A stretch of 64,000 nucleotides of DNA from Lysinibacter cavernae (GCF_011758565.1 NZ_JAAMOX010000002.1:806001-870000); one strand, 5' to 3'. Numbered from the stretch's first letter, positions 17,177-25,485 are shown. Notes: generated by a model from the sequence alone, not told the origin. A program made the numbers and translations.

Positions 17177-19507
17177 CTAGGCTCCGAGCGGCGAATCAAC
17201 CAGCGACGGCGTGAGCCCAGCAGGCAGCGGCGTAGCATGCACAACAACAAGATCCTGCGTCGCCCGGCTGAGGGCAACGTATAGGTCGCGGTACTCGGGC
17301 AGGGTGAGTTCGCGTTCAGCTGTTCCAGGCTCCACCACGATGACCCGGTCAAACTCGAGACCCTTTGAATCGCGAGGGCTTCCCACCCAGAGGCGCTCCT
17401 CCCCTGTGGATGGGGCCGACCGGGTACCGGCCTTGGCCTCAGGCGATGACGCTCCGAAACCAGCATCCACGCCCGTATTGAGCAACCGCACGGCTTCGCG
17501 TAGCTGACCAGCGAGCGTGTCGGAGGTTCCAACGCCAGCAATGATCGCAACGGTGCCCTCCGTGGTGTCCCGCAAGAACTCCGTCGCCTCTGCGAGCACG
17601 CGGGCAACGATATCGTCTTCGGCGACTCGGTCGAAGGTGGGCGGTCGGCCGGTTGAGCGGATGGATGCCGAAGGCCGCTCGCCGGGATCAATCACCGAAA
17701 GCACACCGGCCGCAATGTCCATGACTTCGGCGGGCGTTCGGTAATTCACGGTCAGATCTTCGCGACGGTATCGGCGGATTTGTCCGCCGAAGATTCCGTC
17801 CCAGTCGGCGCGACCGAGCGTGACGGAGGCCTGGTGGATATCGCCAACCAGCGTCATCGACTGCGTTGGGCAGCGACGGATGAGCGAGCGAAGTGCCATC
17901 GGGGTGAGTTCTTGTGCCTCATCAACGATGATGTGGCCGTATGTCCACGCTTCGTCGGCGTAGGCGCGCTCGGCTACCGTGCGATTGTCGCGCTCCTGGT
18001 GTCGGTCGACGAGCTCGCGCGCGCTGACCGACGACGCCTCGTCGGCATCCTCCCCCGTGCTGTCGCCAAAAATGTCGAGCACTCCCTGCGCGTACTGCAA
18101 CTGCTGCGAATCCGCGGCGCGTGCCCGTGCCCGAGCCCTGATTTCAGGGCGTGGATCGTTGCCAAGCAGCTCTTGAGCCTCGTCGAGCAGGGGGATATCC
18201 GATTCGCTCCAGCCCGACGCGTCGTAGCTTGCGAGCAAGGTTTCGCGTTCATCGCGCGAAAAGCCGTGAGTGCAGGCGGTGAGTTCGCGGGGGTCGGTGA
18301 GGAGCCCCCTGAGGAGTTCGCTCGGGGAGATGATTGGCCAGAGGATGTCGGCTGCCGCGTAAACGGCATCGTCCTCTGCGAGTTCGCTTGCGAGGTCGGC
18401 AATATCCTCGGCGCTGCTTGCCGAGTAGAGGCCCTGCAGATCACCCGACGACAGCGCGGTCTTGGCGACTAGCCGACGGAAACGCGACTCAAACACGGTT
18501 CTTGCCTGGTTGTGTGGCCTGCGGAGGCGACGCATCTGTTTGCGCAGCTCGGCGAGGTCGGAAGCGGACAGGGTGACCGCATCCCCCGAATCGAGCGTGA
18601 CGGTCATGGGCTGGTTGCTCGAGATCTGCTTGCGCTCAACCGCGCGTTTGATGACACGGCTCAGCTCAAGGCGGCCCTTGAGTTCGGCGGCCGCGGTTGG
18701 GTCGGTCCTCGTCGCAGTGATGCCTGGCAGCAGGTCGCCAATCGTCGTCAGGATGGCGCTGTCTTCACCGAGCGACGGGAGCACGTTGCCGATGTAGCGA
18801 AGGAAGGTTGGGTTTGGGCCAACAATGAGCACGCCGGATTTTGCGAGCCGGTCGCGGTGCTCGTACAGCAGAAACGCAGCCCGGTGAAGCGCAACGGCGG
18901 TTTTGCCGGTTCCTGGCCCGCCCTGTACCAGCAGGGTGCCACGAAGCTCTGATCGGATGATGTTGTCTTGTTCGCGCTGGATGGTCGCGACAATATCGTT
19001 CATACGGCCGGTGCGGTGCTGGGAGACCGCCGTCATGAGGGCGTTTGAAACCCCAACGGAAGCAGCCCCCTCAGGGAGCTTGCTCGGGTCGAGCGTTTCG
19101 GTGCTGACCCGAGTGATGGTCCAGCCGCGTGACTCGATTGTGCTGCGATCCTCCGTGCCATCGGGCTGAAGCGGGGTCGCGGTATAGAAAGGTCGGGAGA
19201 CGGGCGCGCGCCAGTCGACGAGCAGCGTATCCTTTTCGGCCGGGTCGGTGATGCCCATCCTGCCGATGTACCAGCGTTCTCCGTTGAGCATCCCAAGGTG
19301 TCCAAACATGAGCTTTTCGCCGGCCGATTCGAGGCGGTGAAGCTGCTGTTGCTGGTGGGCAGCCCGCGCGTCGCGTTCCCAGAGTTCACTTGCGTCGCCC
19401 GTTTCGCGGAGGGTTGCCGCGAGGCGGGCACGCTCCTGTTCTGCGAGTTGCGCGATGACCGCCCTGAGCGTGTCGAGGCGGTGTTGTGCTGCGTCTGGCG
19501 TGAGAAT
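17177..19507 (-). CDS. HelD/HelR-like UvrD-family ATPase (RNA polymerase recycling), apparent ATT start
   Basis: The protein has Walker A GGPGTGKTA (near residue 196), Walker B IIVDEAQELTPMAL, VNYRTPAEVMDIA, KGLEFDRVIVVEPG and VALSRATQDLVVVH: superfamily 1 helicase motifs in the HelD arrangement. HelD proteins use ATP to strip stalled RNA polymerase from DNA. The first ATG (19309) would remove the family's N-terminal coiled coil, yet the frame stays open upstream and encodes HRLDTLRAVIAQLAEQERAR and ELWERDARAAHQQQQLHRLE, exactly that region. No ATG, GTG or TTG exists there before the stop at 19550. ATT at 19505-19507 has AAGGA 7 bases upstream. 776 residues from ATT. Confidence 0.85.
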   Translation of the reverse strand: MLTPDAAQHRLDTLRAVIAQLAEQERARLAATLRETGDASELWERDARAAHQQQQLHRLESAGEKLMFGHLGMLNGERWYIGRMGITDPAEKDTLLVDWRAPVSRPFYTATPLQPDGTEDRSTIESRGWTITRVSTETLDPSKLPEGAASVGVSNALMTAVSQHRTGRMNDIVATIQREQDNIIRSELRGTLLVQGGPGTGKTAVALHRAAFLLYEHRDRLAKSGVLIVGPNPTFLRYIGNVLPSLGEDSAILTTIGDLLPGITATRTDPTAAAELKGRLELSRVIKRAVERKQISSNQPMTVTLDSGDAVTLSASDLAELRKQMRRLRRPHNQARTVFESRFRRLVAKTALSSGDLQGLYSASSAEDIADLASELAEDDAVYAAADILWPIISPSELLRGLLTDPRELTACTHGFSRDERETLLASYDASGWSESDIPLLDEAQELLGNDPRPEIRARARARAADSQQLQYAQGVLDIFGDSTGEDADEASSVSARELVDRHQERDNRTVAERAYADEAWTYGHIIVDEAQELTPMALRSLIRRCPTQSMTLVGDIHQASVTLGRADWDGIFGGQIRRYRREDLTVNYRTPAEVMDIAAGVLSVIDPGERPSASIRSTGRPPTFDRVAEDDIVARVLAEATEFLRDTTEGTVAIIAGVGTSDTLAGQLREAVRLLNTGVDAGFGASSPEAKAGTRSAPSTGEERLWVGSPRDSKGLEFDRVIVVEPGTAERELTLPEYRDLYVALSRATQDLVVVHATPLPAGLTPSLVDSPLGA

Positions 19508-19583
19508 ACGTGAGTCCTTCGACGGGGCGGGTTGGGATGTCGTAGACGGTTAAGCTATCAGGTTGCGAGGGTATCGTGAGTTC

Positions 19584-20051
19584 ATGGCATCCAAGGTTTC
19601 CGGCATCGCCCGTCTTACCCTCACAACCGTTGTTGTAGCGCTCGCCGCGGTTGGCGTTGCGGTGCTTGCGGTGTTTACAACAGTTTTTATCTTCAAACTG
19701 TTCCTGATCGGAGTCGCGCTTTTCTTGTTGCTCATCGCCGGCGGCATGATCGGTGCCACCGTGATCGGGCTTCGGCTCAAGCGGATGATGCAGAACGAGG
19801 CCCCCATCGTCGGGGAATGGCACGAGGGTGGCGCGGGGCAGGGGAGCGGGCAGTCGTCTGCAGGCCAAGCATCCGAGCCGCCGCAGATCTTTGAGCGGGG
19901 AACCCCGGTGAGCGGTCCCATCATTGACGCGCGGCACGACGATGGGCCGGCGAGAGCAACGCCGAGCGGCCCATCCGCACCGATCATTGGTACCTGGCAC
20001 GACGCGTCACCGGCCGATGATGGCGACGACCGAGACGCACGAGACGCCTAG
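19584..20051 (+). CDS. Small membrane protein with repeated C-terminal His motif
   Basis: 155 residues from ATG 19584: two closely spaced hydrophobic segments (about 10-65), then a Gly/Ala/Asp-rich soluble tail. The tail holds three spaced copies of a short motif: PIVGEWHEG, PIIDARHDD and PIIGTWHDA. I do not know the family. It is divergent from the HelD gene, whose proposed ATT start lies only 76 bases away. Probably inner-membrane with a cytoplasmic or external tail. Confidence 0.65.
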   Translation: MASKVSGIARLTLTTVVVALAAVGVAVLAVFTTVFIFKLFLIGVALFLLLIAGGMIGATVIGLRLKRMMQNEAPIVGEWHEGGAGQGSGQSSAGQASEPPQIFERGTPVSGPIIDARHDDGPARATPSGPSAPIIGTWHDASPADDGDDRDARDA

Positions 20052-20114
20052 TAGCCGGGCGGCTCAGGTTTGGGGCTATCCCCGAGCCGAAGCGGTCCGT
20101 GGTTGGATGGTCGT

Positions 20115-21410
20115 ATGAGCGCGACGATCAGCACGAGTGACTACATCAGCGATTTTTCGAGGTTCATTGCGGCGAGCCCATCGTCGTATCACGCCGCAGC
20201 TGAGGCCGGTAGGCGCCTCGACGAGGCCGGATTCACGAGGCTGAGCGAATCGGAACAGTGGCCGACCTCGCCAGGAGGACGCTACGTCATCCGCGACGGC
20301 GCCATTATCGCCTGGGTGCAGCCGGAGACAGCCGATAAGGATACCCCGTTCCGCATCCTTGGCGCACACACCGATTCGCCAGGGTTTAAGCTCAAGCCCA
20401 AACCGACTATCGGCTCAAACGGTTGGCTGCAGGCAGGCGTTGAGGTATACGGTGGCCCTCTGCTGAACTCATGGCTCGACAGGGAACTGGAGCTTGCTGG
20501 GCGGCTCGTCACACAGGACGGGGCCGAGTTCCTCGTTCGGACCGGGCCGTTCTTGCGCATCCCACAGTTGGCCATTCACCTCGACCGCGACGCGAACTCG
20601 GGCCTGACACTTGACCGCCAGCGCCACACCGCGCCGGTCTTTGGCGTTGGTGATGACGGGCAGGCTGACCTGATCGCGCATCTCGCGATGCTTGCGGGTG
20701 TTGAAGCAGACGAGGTCGCTGGGTACGACATCCTGACCGCTGATACCAACCCGCCAGCGCGTTTTGGGCTTGAGGACTCCCTGTTCGCCGCGGGGCGGAT
20801 GGACAACCTGTCTTCCGTGTTTGCAGGGCTCAATGCCCTCATCTCGCACTCGGATGCCGGCGAGGCAGACAGCGCAGGCAACATCAGCGTGCTTGCCGCG
20901 TTCGACCATGAAGAGCTTGGCTCGGAATCCAGATCAGGGGCGAGCGGCCCGTTGCTGGATGACGTGCTCACGCGCATCGGCGCCGGTCTTGGTGCCACAG
21001 CGACCGACCGCCTCCGTGCCTACGCCGAATCCTGGTGCCTCTCGTCTGACGCCGGACACTCGGTGCACCCAAACTACGCTGAGAAGCACGACCCCGCCAA
21101 CCGGCCAGTGGCTGGGGGTGGCCCGCTGCTGAAGATCAATGCGAACCAGCGGTACGCGACTGACGCCCACGGGGCTGCCCTCTGGTCTCGCGCCTGCGCC
21201 GCGGCTGGCGCTGAGTATCAGGAGTTTGTCTCGAATAACACCGTTCCGTGCGGCTCGACTATTGGCCCTCTGACGGCGACGCGGCTTGGCATCCGCACCG
21301 TCGACGTTGGGGTTCCCCTACTCTCGATGCATTCAGCTCGGGAGCTTGCGCATGTTGACGACCTGTGGGCGCTCGCGGCGGCCGTGCGGATGTTCTTCGC
21401 CGGGGTGTAG
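20115..21410 (+). CDS. M18 family aminopeptidase
   Basis: 431 residues matching aspartyl/general aminopeptidase M18: GAHTDSPGFKLKPKP (first metal ligands), VEVYGGPLLNSWLDRELE, FDHEELGSESRSGA (catalytic/ligand Glu) and SSDAGHSVHPNY. The C-terminus VPLLSMHSARELAHVDDLWAL carries the last His ligand. It removes N-terminal residues from peptides in the cytoplasm and is usually a dodecamer. ATG 20115 is chosen; the in-frame upstream sequence is spacer. No operon partner. Confidence 0.92.
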   Translation: MSATISTSDYISDFSRFIAASPSSYHAAAEAGRRLDEAGFTRLSESEQWPTSPGGRYVIRDGAIIAWVQPETADKDTPFRILGAHTDSPGFKLKPKPTIGSNGWLQAGVEVYGGPLLNSWLDRELELAGRLVTQDGAEFLVRTGPFLRIPQLAIHLDRDANSGLTLDRQRHTAPVFGVGDDGQADLIAHLAMLAGVEADEVAGYDILTADTNPPARFGLEDSLFAAGRMDNLSSVFAGLNALISHSDAGEADSAGNISVLAAFDHEELGSESRSGASGPLLDDVLTRIGAGLGATATDRLRAYAESWCLSSDAGHSVHPNYAEKHDPANRPVAGGGPLLKINANQRYATDAHGAALWSRACAAAGAEYQEFVSNNTVPCGSTIGPLTATRLGIRTVDVGVPLLSMHSARELAHVDDLWALAAAVRMFFAGV

Positions 21411-21426
21411 CCGGTCCGTCTGGTCC

Positions 21427-21466
21427 CGCCTGATCCCGCGCGGTCGCGCCTGATCCCGCGCGGTCG
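21427..21466. repeat. 20-bp perfect tandem duplication after the M18 gene
   Basis: Two identical copies of CGCCTGATCCCGCGCGGTCG lie head to tail, 17 bases after the M18 stop. Part of a third copy precedes them. No clear hairpin terminator is present in this spacer. Confidence 0.85.
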
Positions 21467-21576
21467 TGCTCGGTTCAGTAGGCGGCTTCATCCATTCGCC
21501 TCCTGTCCTGAAAGATACGGCCAAATCTCGGAATCTGGTGCGAATGGATGCTCAGAACTCCTCCGGGAAGCCGCAG

Positions 21577-21611
21577 CATATCGATTGACGATACTAATGA
21601 TAAACGATATG
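21577..21611 (+). promoter_or_regulatory. Putative operator upstream of the DUF2975-like/XRE pair
   Basis: CATATCG (21577-21583) and CGATATG (21605-21611) are perfect inverted arms. Inside and overlapping, ACGATA recurs at 21588 and 21604 in direct orientation. The region is unusually AT-rich for this window and lies 36 bases before the membrane-protein ATG, so it is likely both promoter and regulator target. Confidence 0.5.
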
Positions 21612-21646
21612 TTTAACGGACTGTTCGCCACCCCAAAGGAGTTCAC

Positions 21647-22267
21647 ATGTCCGTTACACGCGAAATGAAGCAAATCCGCCGCGACCAAATCGGCCTGCTC
21701 ATGCTCTGTGTCGGGTGCACCGTCGGCGGCGTTATTGTGTTTGCCAGCCTGCTCACTTCGTTCATCATTCGAATCGTGAACGGAACCGTTGATATTGTCG
21801 CCGACTTTGGCCTCGAGTTCGCCGAGGTTACCGCGCCAAATGGCGTCACATTCTCCCCAACGGGCGTCACACAAACCGTCGTTGCAGCAGGCGACCTGCC
21901 CGCCGGCGCACTCGTGTTGCTGAGAGCGGGGGAGGCCTCGGCAATGGTGCTCTGGCCCGCCGTCATCATGTTGATCGGGATGTTCGCCTGGTACATCGGC
22001 AAGGGGCGCGCATTTGGGCGGCAGTCGCAGCGCACCCTCTCGTGGATTGCCGCATTGGTGCTGGCACTCATGGCGGTCCCCGGCTTCCTGAATCTCATGG
22101 GCACGAACTGGGCGCTCTCCTCAGTAGGCTGGGGCTCGTACCCCGACCCGCGAAGCTACTCCGGTGACTACTGGGTTATCTACTTGGCCCTGTTGTTCTG
22201 CGTGTGTGTGCAGATCGGATTCCGCACAGGGGCCCGACTCGATCGTGACCAGGAAGGCATCATTTGA
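21647..22267 (+). CDS. DUF2975-like membrane protein
   Basis: 206 residues with hydrophobic segments near 18-45, 100-118, 135-155 and 180-195, and a short extracytoplasmic loop between the first two. This layout, with a tiny XRE regulator directly downstream and overlapping, is the common DUF2975/YozG-type pair. Function of the family is unknown; the membrane protein is often thought to respond to an envelope signal. ATG 21647 follows AAAGGAG at a normal distance, a strong ribosome site. Confidence 0.72.
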   Translation: MSVTREMKQIRRDQIGLLMLCVGCTVGGVIVFASLLTSFIIRIVNGTVDIVADFGLEFAEVTAPNGVTFSPTGVTQTVVAAGDLPAGALVLLRAGEASAMVLWPAVIMLIGMFAWYIGKGRAFGRQSQRTLSWIAALVLALMAVPGFLNLMGTNWALSSVGWGSYPDPRSYSGDYWVIYLALLFCVCVQIGFRTGARLDRDQEGII

Positions 22268-22503
22268 CTCCCCAGCAGGAAGACAGAGACCACCTCATCG
22301 TGTGCCGGCTGGATGCCCTGCTCGAGGAACGCGGCATGACGCTCGTTGAGCTGGCGAACCAGGTCGGCGTGACCGTCGTGAACCTGTCGATTTTGAAGAA
22401 TAACCGCGGGCGGGCTATCCGCTTCAATACCCTCACCAAGCTGTGTTTGGTGCTCGACTGCACCCCTGGCGATCTGTTTGTGCTCGCCAAGGAGGCCAGG
22501 TAG
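22264..22503 (+). CDS. YozG-like small XRE regulator
   Basis: 79 residues, a single Cro/C1 helix-turn-helix: CRLDALLEERGMTLVELANQVGVTVVNLSILKNNRGRAIRFNTLTKLCLVLDCTPGDLF. That is the YozG/YdaS-type module usually paired with DUF2975 proteins. It begins with TTG at 22264, overlapping the stop of the membrane-protein gene by 4 bases, so it depends on translational coupling. It probably binds the palindrome upstream of the pair. Confidence 0.82.
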   Translation: MTPQQEDRDHLIVCRLDALLEERGMTLVELANQVGVTVVNLSILKNNRGRAIRFNTLTKLCLVLDCTPGDLFVLAKEAR

Positions 22504-22527
22504 GGCTGAGCCGGCTTGCCGAACCGT

Positions 22528-22590
22528 CATCTGTTCGCCCCAAAATCCGGTATTTCGAGGCTGAATGCCGGACTTTGGGGCGAACAGATG
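22528..22590. terminator. Long hairpin between convergent genes, no U-run
   Basis: Arms of 23 bases (22528-22550 and 22568-22590) with one mismatch and a 17-base loop. The stem starts CATCTGTTCGCCCC. It lies 25 bases after the XRE stop and 49 bases before the stop of the convergent gene, so it probably terminates both directions. Confidence 0.75.
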
Positions 22591-22639
22591 GTCTGCCCGG
22601 TGTGCCCGGTCCGGCTCGAAGGGGTGCGTGCCGAGTCGG

Positions 22640-23194
22640 CTAGAGGCGCGAAAGCTGTTCTTTCCAGACCGCGCGCCAGCGCTCAGTGTCCTCTTTGGTG
22701 CCAAGTTTGCTGTGCTGCAGGCTGAGGCTGCACTTCTCGGGGCTTTTTGCGTAGATGCTCACGTTCACCCGGCCGCCGTCGGTGAACGAGCAGCGCCAGT
22801 AACGCCACTTTTCGGTGCCGCTCGAACTGGGTGGGGCTTCGAGGGGGACACCGTCGAGCTCGACCACGTCATCCATGAGCGCAACCATTTTTGCGAGGGC
22901 CTCGTCGAGGGTTCCCTGAACGGTTTTGCTGACCGATACTTGAAAGTCACCGTCGCAGCTTTGTCCGGGAATCCGGATGCCAACGTGCTGTTCGTAGGCA
23001 ATCGCGATGTTCTGGGCCCACCAGTGCTGGTTGGCGAGGTCGGGGGCATCATCAACGAGGATGGAGTACGCGAGCTTCGCGATGTCCTTGTGTTCCATTG
23101 TTGCGGCGTTCTGCGCGGCGAAGCGGGCGAGCCAGTCGTCCCAGGTGATGCCTGTGGCCTGCTCGATGGGGGAGGTCTCGGTCGCTTTGGTCAT
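22640..23194 (-). CDS. Conserved hypothetical protein
   Basis: 184 residues from ATG 23194. The N-terminal part ATGITWDDWLARFAAQNAATMEHKDIAKLAYSIL resembles a short helical domain found in several actinobacterial proteins of unknown function. The C-terminal part WRYWRCSFTDGGRVNVSIYAKSPEKCSLSLQHSKLGTKEDTERWRAVWKEQL suggests a beta-sheet-rich fold that ends in a helix (possibly START/SRPBCC-like). No catalytic motif is evident. In-frame sequence upstream to 23464 is repeat-derived and not coding. Assignment beyond 'conserved' is not possible here. Confidence 0.6.
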   Translation of the reverse strand: MTKATETSPIEQATGITWDDWLARFAAQNAATMEHKDIAKLAYSILVDDAPDLANQHWWAQNIAIAYEQHVGIRIPGQSCDGDFQVSVSKTVQGTLDEALAKMVALMDDVVELDGVPLEAPPSSSGTEKWRYWRCSFTDGGRVNVSIYAKSPEKCSLSLQHSKLGTKEDTERWRAVWKEQLSRL

Positions 23195-23464
23195 GGCACC
23201 AGTGTAAACGCGGATGCGCGGCGCGCGAAGGGATGGGGCGGCGGCGTGAGCGTGCTGCGCCACTCCGGGGCATGCCCGGGGCACGCCCGGGGCGCTCCGT
23301 GCCACTCTGTGCTGCCCTGTGCTGCCCTGTGGCACTCCGGGGCGCATCAGTCGCCACTGCGGAGCCTGGCTGATGTCCATCGGGTAAGGAGCGGAGGGCG
23401 GCGGGCAACTAGCCGTGGGTAGTGGGTAACGACCCGCGAGCACCGATCCGCGAGCGCCGACCAT

Positions 23465-23541
23465 CGATCAACGATCAACGATCAACGATCCACGATCCAC
23501 GATCCCCGACTCACGATCCACGCCCCACGACTCACGGTCCA
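23465..23541. repeat. Heptanucleotide array CGATC(A/C)A, about 11 units
   Basis: Three perfect CGATCAA units (23465-23485), two CGATCCA, then increasingly degenerate units such as CGACTCA and CGGTCCA, all in 7-base register. The array ends 18 bases before the proposed GntR operator. Confidence 0.88.
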
Positions 23542-23558
23542 CGACCGGCACGCCTGAA

Positions 23559-23577
23559 GTAGTGCGTGCTGCGCTAC
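23559..23577 (+). promoter_or_regulatory. Putative GntR operator, copy 1 (autoregulation)
   Basis: GTAGTGCGTGCTGCGCTAC is a 19-bp imperfect palindrome overlapping the -10-like TACACT, 25 bases before the regulator ATG. Its reverse complement matches a second element upstream of the DapA-family gene at 14 of 19 positions. Confidence 0.6.
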
Positions 23578-23602
23578 ACTCATCGTGCGGAAAGGATCGC
23601 CC

Positions 23603-24265
23603 ATGACACGGAACGGCGCCATTGTCACCCAACAGAGTCTGCGTGACCAGGTTTTGGCGATACTTCGAAAGCGACTTGCTGTCGGCGACATGGTTGCCGG
23701 TGAACTGTACTCGGCTACCGCCATTGCGACCGAGTTGGGCGTCTCCAGCAGCCCGGTCAGGGAGGCGCTGCTCGCGCTTGTCGAACAGGGCGTCATGGAG
23801 CCCATCCGCAACCGGGGGTTTCGGGTAGTTCCTATGACTGAGCGGGACCGGAAGGACGTGCATAAGCTGCGCCTGCTGATTGAGGTGCCGACCATGCTTG
23901 AGCTGGTTGGGCATCCAGAGATGGAGCGGCGAGAACACGAGTTCCGCGCGATCGCTCATGAGATCGTGGATGCAGCCGACCGTGCAGACTATGTGGCCTA
24001 TCTTGCAGGGGATCGCAGCTTTCACCTCGGGCTGCTTGGTATTACGGGCAACGAACGTCTTGTTGCGCTCGTCGAAAACCTGCGCGACCAGACTCGCCAG
24101 GGCGGCCTCGTTTCGCTGTTTGAATCTGGTCAGCTTCGAGATACTGCCGAGGAACATTTTCTGATTCTGGATGCCCTCATGGCAAAAGATTCACGCCTGG
24201 TTGAGAGCCTCATGGTCGCGCACTTAGATCATGTCGTGGCTGACTGGGGCCCTGCGGACTCATAA
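23603..24265 (+). CDS. GntR-family regulator (FadR/FCD type)
   Basis: 220 residues: winged helix (LRDQVLAILRKRLAVGDMVAGELYSATAIATELGVSSSPVREALLALVEQG) then an FCD effector domain with the His/Asp metal- or acid-binding pattern (DRSFHLGLLGITGN, ILDALMAKDS). FCD regulators usually sense small carboxylic acids or sugar acids. AAAGGA sits 7 bases before ATG 23603. It lies 308 bp upstream of a DapA-family gene in the same direction, and both promoters carry the same 19-bp element, so it probably controls that gene and itself. Confidence 0.88.
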   Translation: MTRNGAIVTQQSLRDQVLAILRKRLAVGDMVAGELYSATAIATELGVSSSPVREALLALVEQGVMEPIRNRGFRVVPMTERDRKDVHKLRLLIEVPTMLELVGHPEMERREHEFRAIAHEIVDAADRADYVAYLAGDRSFHLGLLGITGNERLVALVENLRDQTRQGGLVSLFESGQLRDTAEEHFLILDALMAKDSRLVESLMVAHLDHVVADWGPADS

Positions 24266-24297
24266 CTGCGGCCCAAATCCTACGACCCAAATCCACC

Positions 24298-24343
24298 TGA
24301 CCCAAATGTGTCTATTTCGCCAGGAATAGACACATTTGGGTCA
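24298..24343. terminator. Perfect 19-bp-arm hairpin after the GntR gene
   Basis: Arms 24298-24316 and 24325-24343 are exactly complementary around an 8-base loop (TCGCCAGG); the stem begins TGACCCAAATGTG. It is 32 bases past the GntR stop and separates that gene from the next promoter. No U-run follows. The rest of the 308-bp spacer holds only the promoter/operator listed next. Confidence 0.8.
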
Positions 24344-24443
24344 TCTCGATTGCGGGGCATGGAGAGGTAGTGGGTGATGTTCTACCCAGTGGCTGGGTGT
24401 GGATGCGGTGAATGCTTCCCTGAAATATCCGGCGGATTGTTGC

Positions 24444-24484
24444 TTGACCGGCGCCGGCCCGCCATGTAGCGTGTAATGCACTAC
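24444..24484 (+). promoter_or_regulatory. Putative promoter and GntR operator, copy 2
   Basis: TTGACC at 24444-24449 and TAGCGT at 24467-24472 have a 17-base spacing as a -35/-10 pair. The 19-bp element GTAGCGTGTAATGCACTAC (24466-24484) overlaps the -10 position, which fits repression. It precedes the DapA-family start by about 90 bases. Confidence 0.55.
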
Positions 24485-24573
24485 CCAAATGCGAGTGCAG
24501 CGCGCACAGTGATGTGCGAGACGCCCAACTCCGAGACAGATCCAACTACCTGTCAGATTGCGAAGGACTTTCC

Positions 24574-25485
24574 ATGAGCATCCCCAACTCCAGTACCCCA
24601 TGGCGCGGCGTCTATGTCGCCAGCGCCCTCCCGTTTAATGACGATCTCTCGGTTGATTTTGATGGATTCGCTGACCACGTGCGATTCCTCGCAGAGAACG
24701 GCTGCCACGGCATCACGCCAAACGGTTCGCTTGGTGAATATCAAACCCTCACCGCCGAAGAGCGGGCGCGTGTTGTCACCACCGCAGTTGAGGCTGCTCC
24801 CGATGGCTTCGGCGTCATGCCGGGAGTTGCGGCGTACGGCGCCCTTGAGACGGTCCGCTGGGTTGAGCAGGCGGCGGATGCCGGTGCGCAGTCGGTCCTC
24901 ATGCTTCCGCCAAACACCTACCGGGCCGACGACGAGGCCGTGCTGCATCACTACCGAGAAGCCGCGAAGGTCGGCCTCCCCATCGTGGCCTACAACAATC
25001 CCTTCGACACCAAGGTTGACCTTCGCCCCGAACTGCTCGCCCAGCTGCATGACGAGGGGCTCATCGTCGCGGTGAAGGAGTTCACCGGCGACTGCCGCCG
25101 CGCGTACCAGATTCAGGAGCTGGCGCCCGAACTCGACATCCTCGTTGGCACGGATGACGTGCTGCTCGAAGTTGGCCTCGCCGGCGCAAAGGGCTGGGTT
25201 TCCGGCTACCCCAACGCCTTACCAAAAGCATGCGTTGAGCTTTACAACCTCGTGACATCTGGCGACGTCACCGACCTCAACGCTGCGCTGCCGATGTATC
25301 GCGACCTGCACGAGCTGTTCCGCTGGGATTCAAAGACCGAGTTTGTGCAGGCGATCAAGCTGTCAATGGACATGGTTGGGCTTAAGGGCGGGCCAACGCG
25401 TCCTCCGCGCGGTCCGCTGTCTGAGGCGGATGCGGCATCCGTCGTGCGCGCAACCGAGGCGGCGATTGCGGCTGGATACCGCTAG
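24574..25485 (+). CDS. Dihydrodipicolinate synthase / N-acetylneuraminate lyase family protein
   Basis: 303 residues forming a (beta/alpha)8 barrel with the class I aldolase residues: Lys168 in VAVKEFTGD forms the Schiff base and Tyr140 in PIVAYNN is the acid/base; GSLGEY (51-56) is the pyruvate-binding loop. The family includes DapA, sialic acid lyase and sugar-acid dehydratases/aldolases. Control by an FCD regulator and isolation from lysine genes favour a catabolic role on a 2-keto acid. GAAGGA precedes ATG 24574. It may act on the same kind of sugar acids as the clusters beyond 42 kb, but nothing ties it to them directly. Confidence 0.88.
   Translation: MSIPNSSTPWRGVYVASALPFNDDLSVDFDGFADHVRFLAENGCHGITPNGSLGEYQTLTAEERARVVTTAVEAAPDGFGVMPGVAAYGALETVRWVEQAADAGAQSVLMLPPNTYRADDEAVLHHYREAAKVGLPIVAYNNPFDTKVDLRPELLAQLHDEGLIVAVKEFTGDCRRAYQIQELAPELDILVGTDDVLLEVGLAGAKGWVSGYPNALPKACVELYNLVTSGDVTDLNAALPMYRDLHELFRWDSKTEFVQAIKLSMDMVGLKGGPTRPPRGPLSEADAASVVRATEAAIAAGYR

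Larger units (their letters stand above)
23195..23602. other. 408-bp spacer: GC-rich repeats, heptamer array and GntR promoter
   Basis: No gene is supported. From about 23255 to 23345 there are degenerate repeats built from CCGGGGC and GCCCTGTG. A heptamer array follows (23465-23541), then the operator and -10-like TACACT (23575-23580) of the GntR gene. Confidence 0.7.

Noticed and set aside
19310-19507. Frameshift or pseudogene explanation for the missing helD start
   Set aside because: The upstream frame is intact and matches the family without a break; an ATT with an ideal ribosome site explains it more simply, though a sequencing indel is not excluded.
19386-20000. Alternative minus-strand gene upstream of helD
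   Set aside because: It overlaps both the helD coiled-coil frame and the + strand membrane-protein gene and has no family features.
24444-25485. Authentic lysine-pathway dapA
   Set aside because: Catalytic residues fit the superfamily, but FCD-regulator control and lack of lysine genes nearby point to a catabolic relative.
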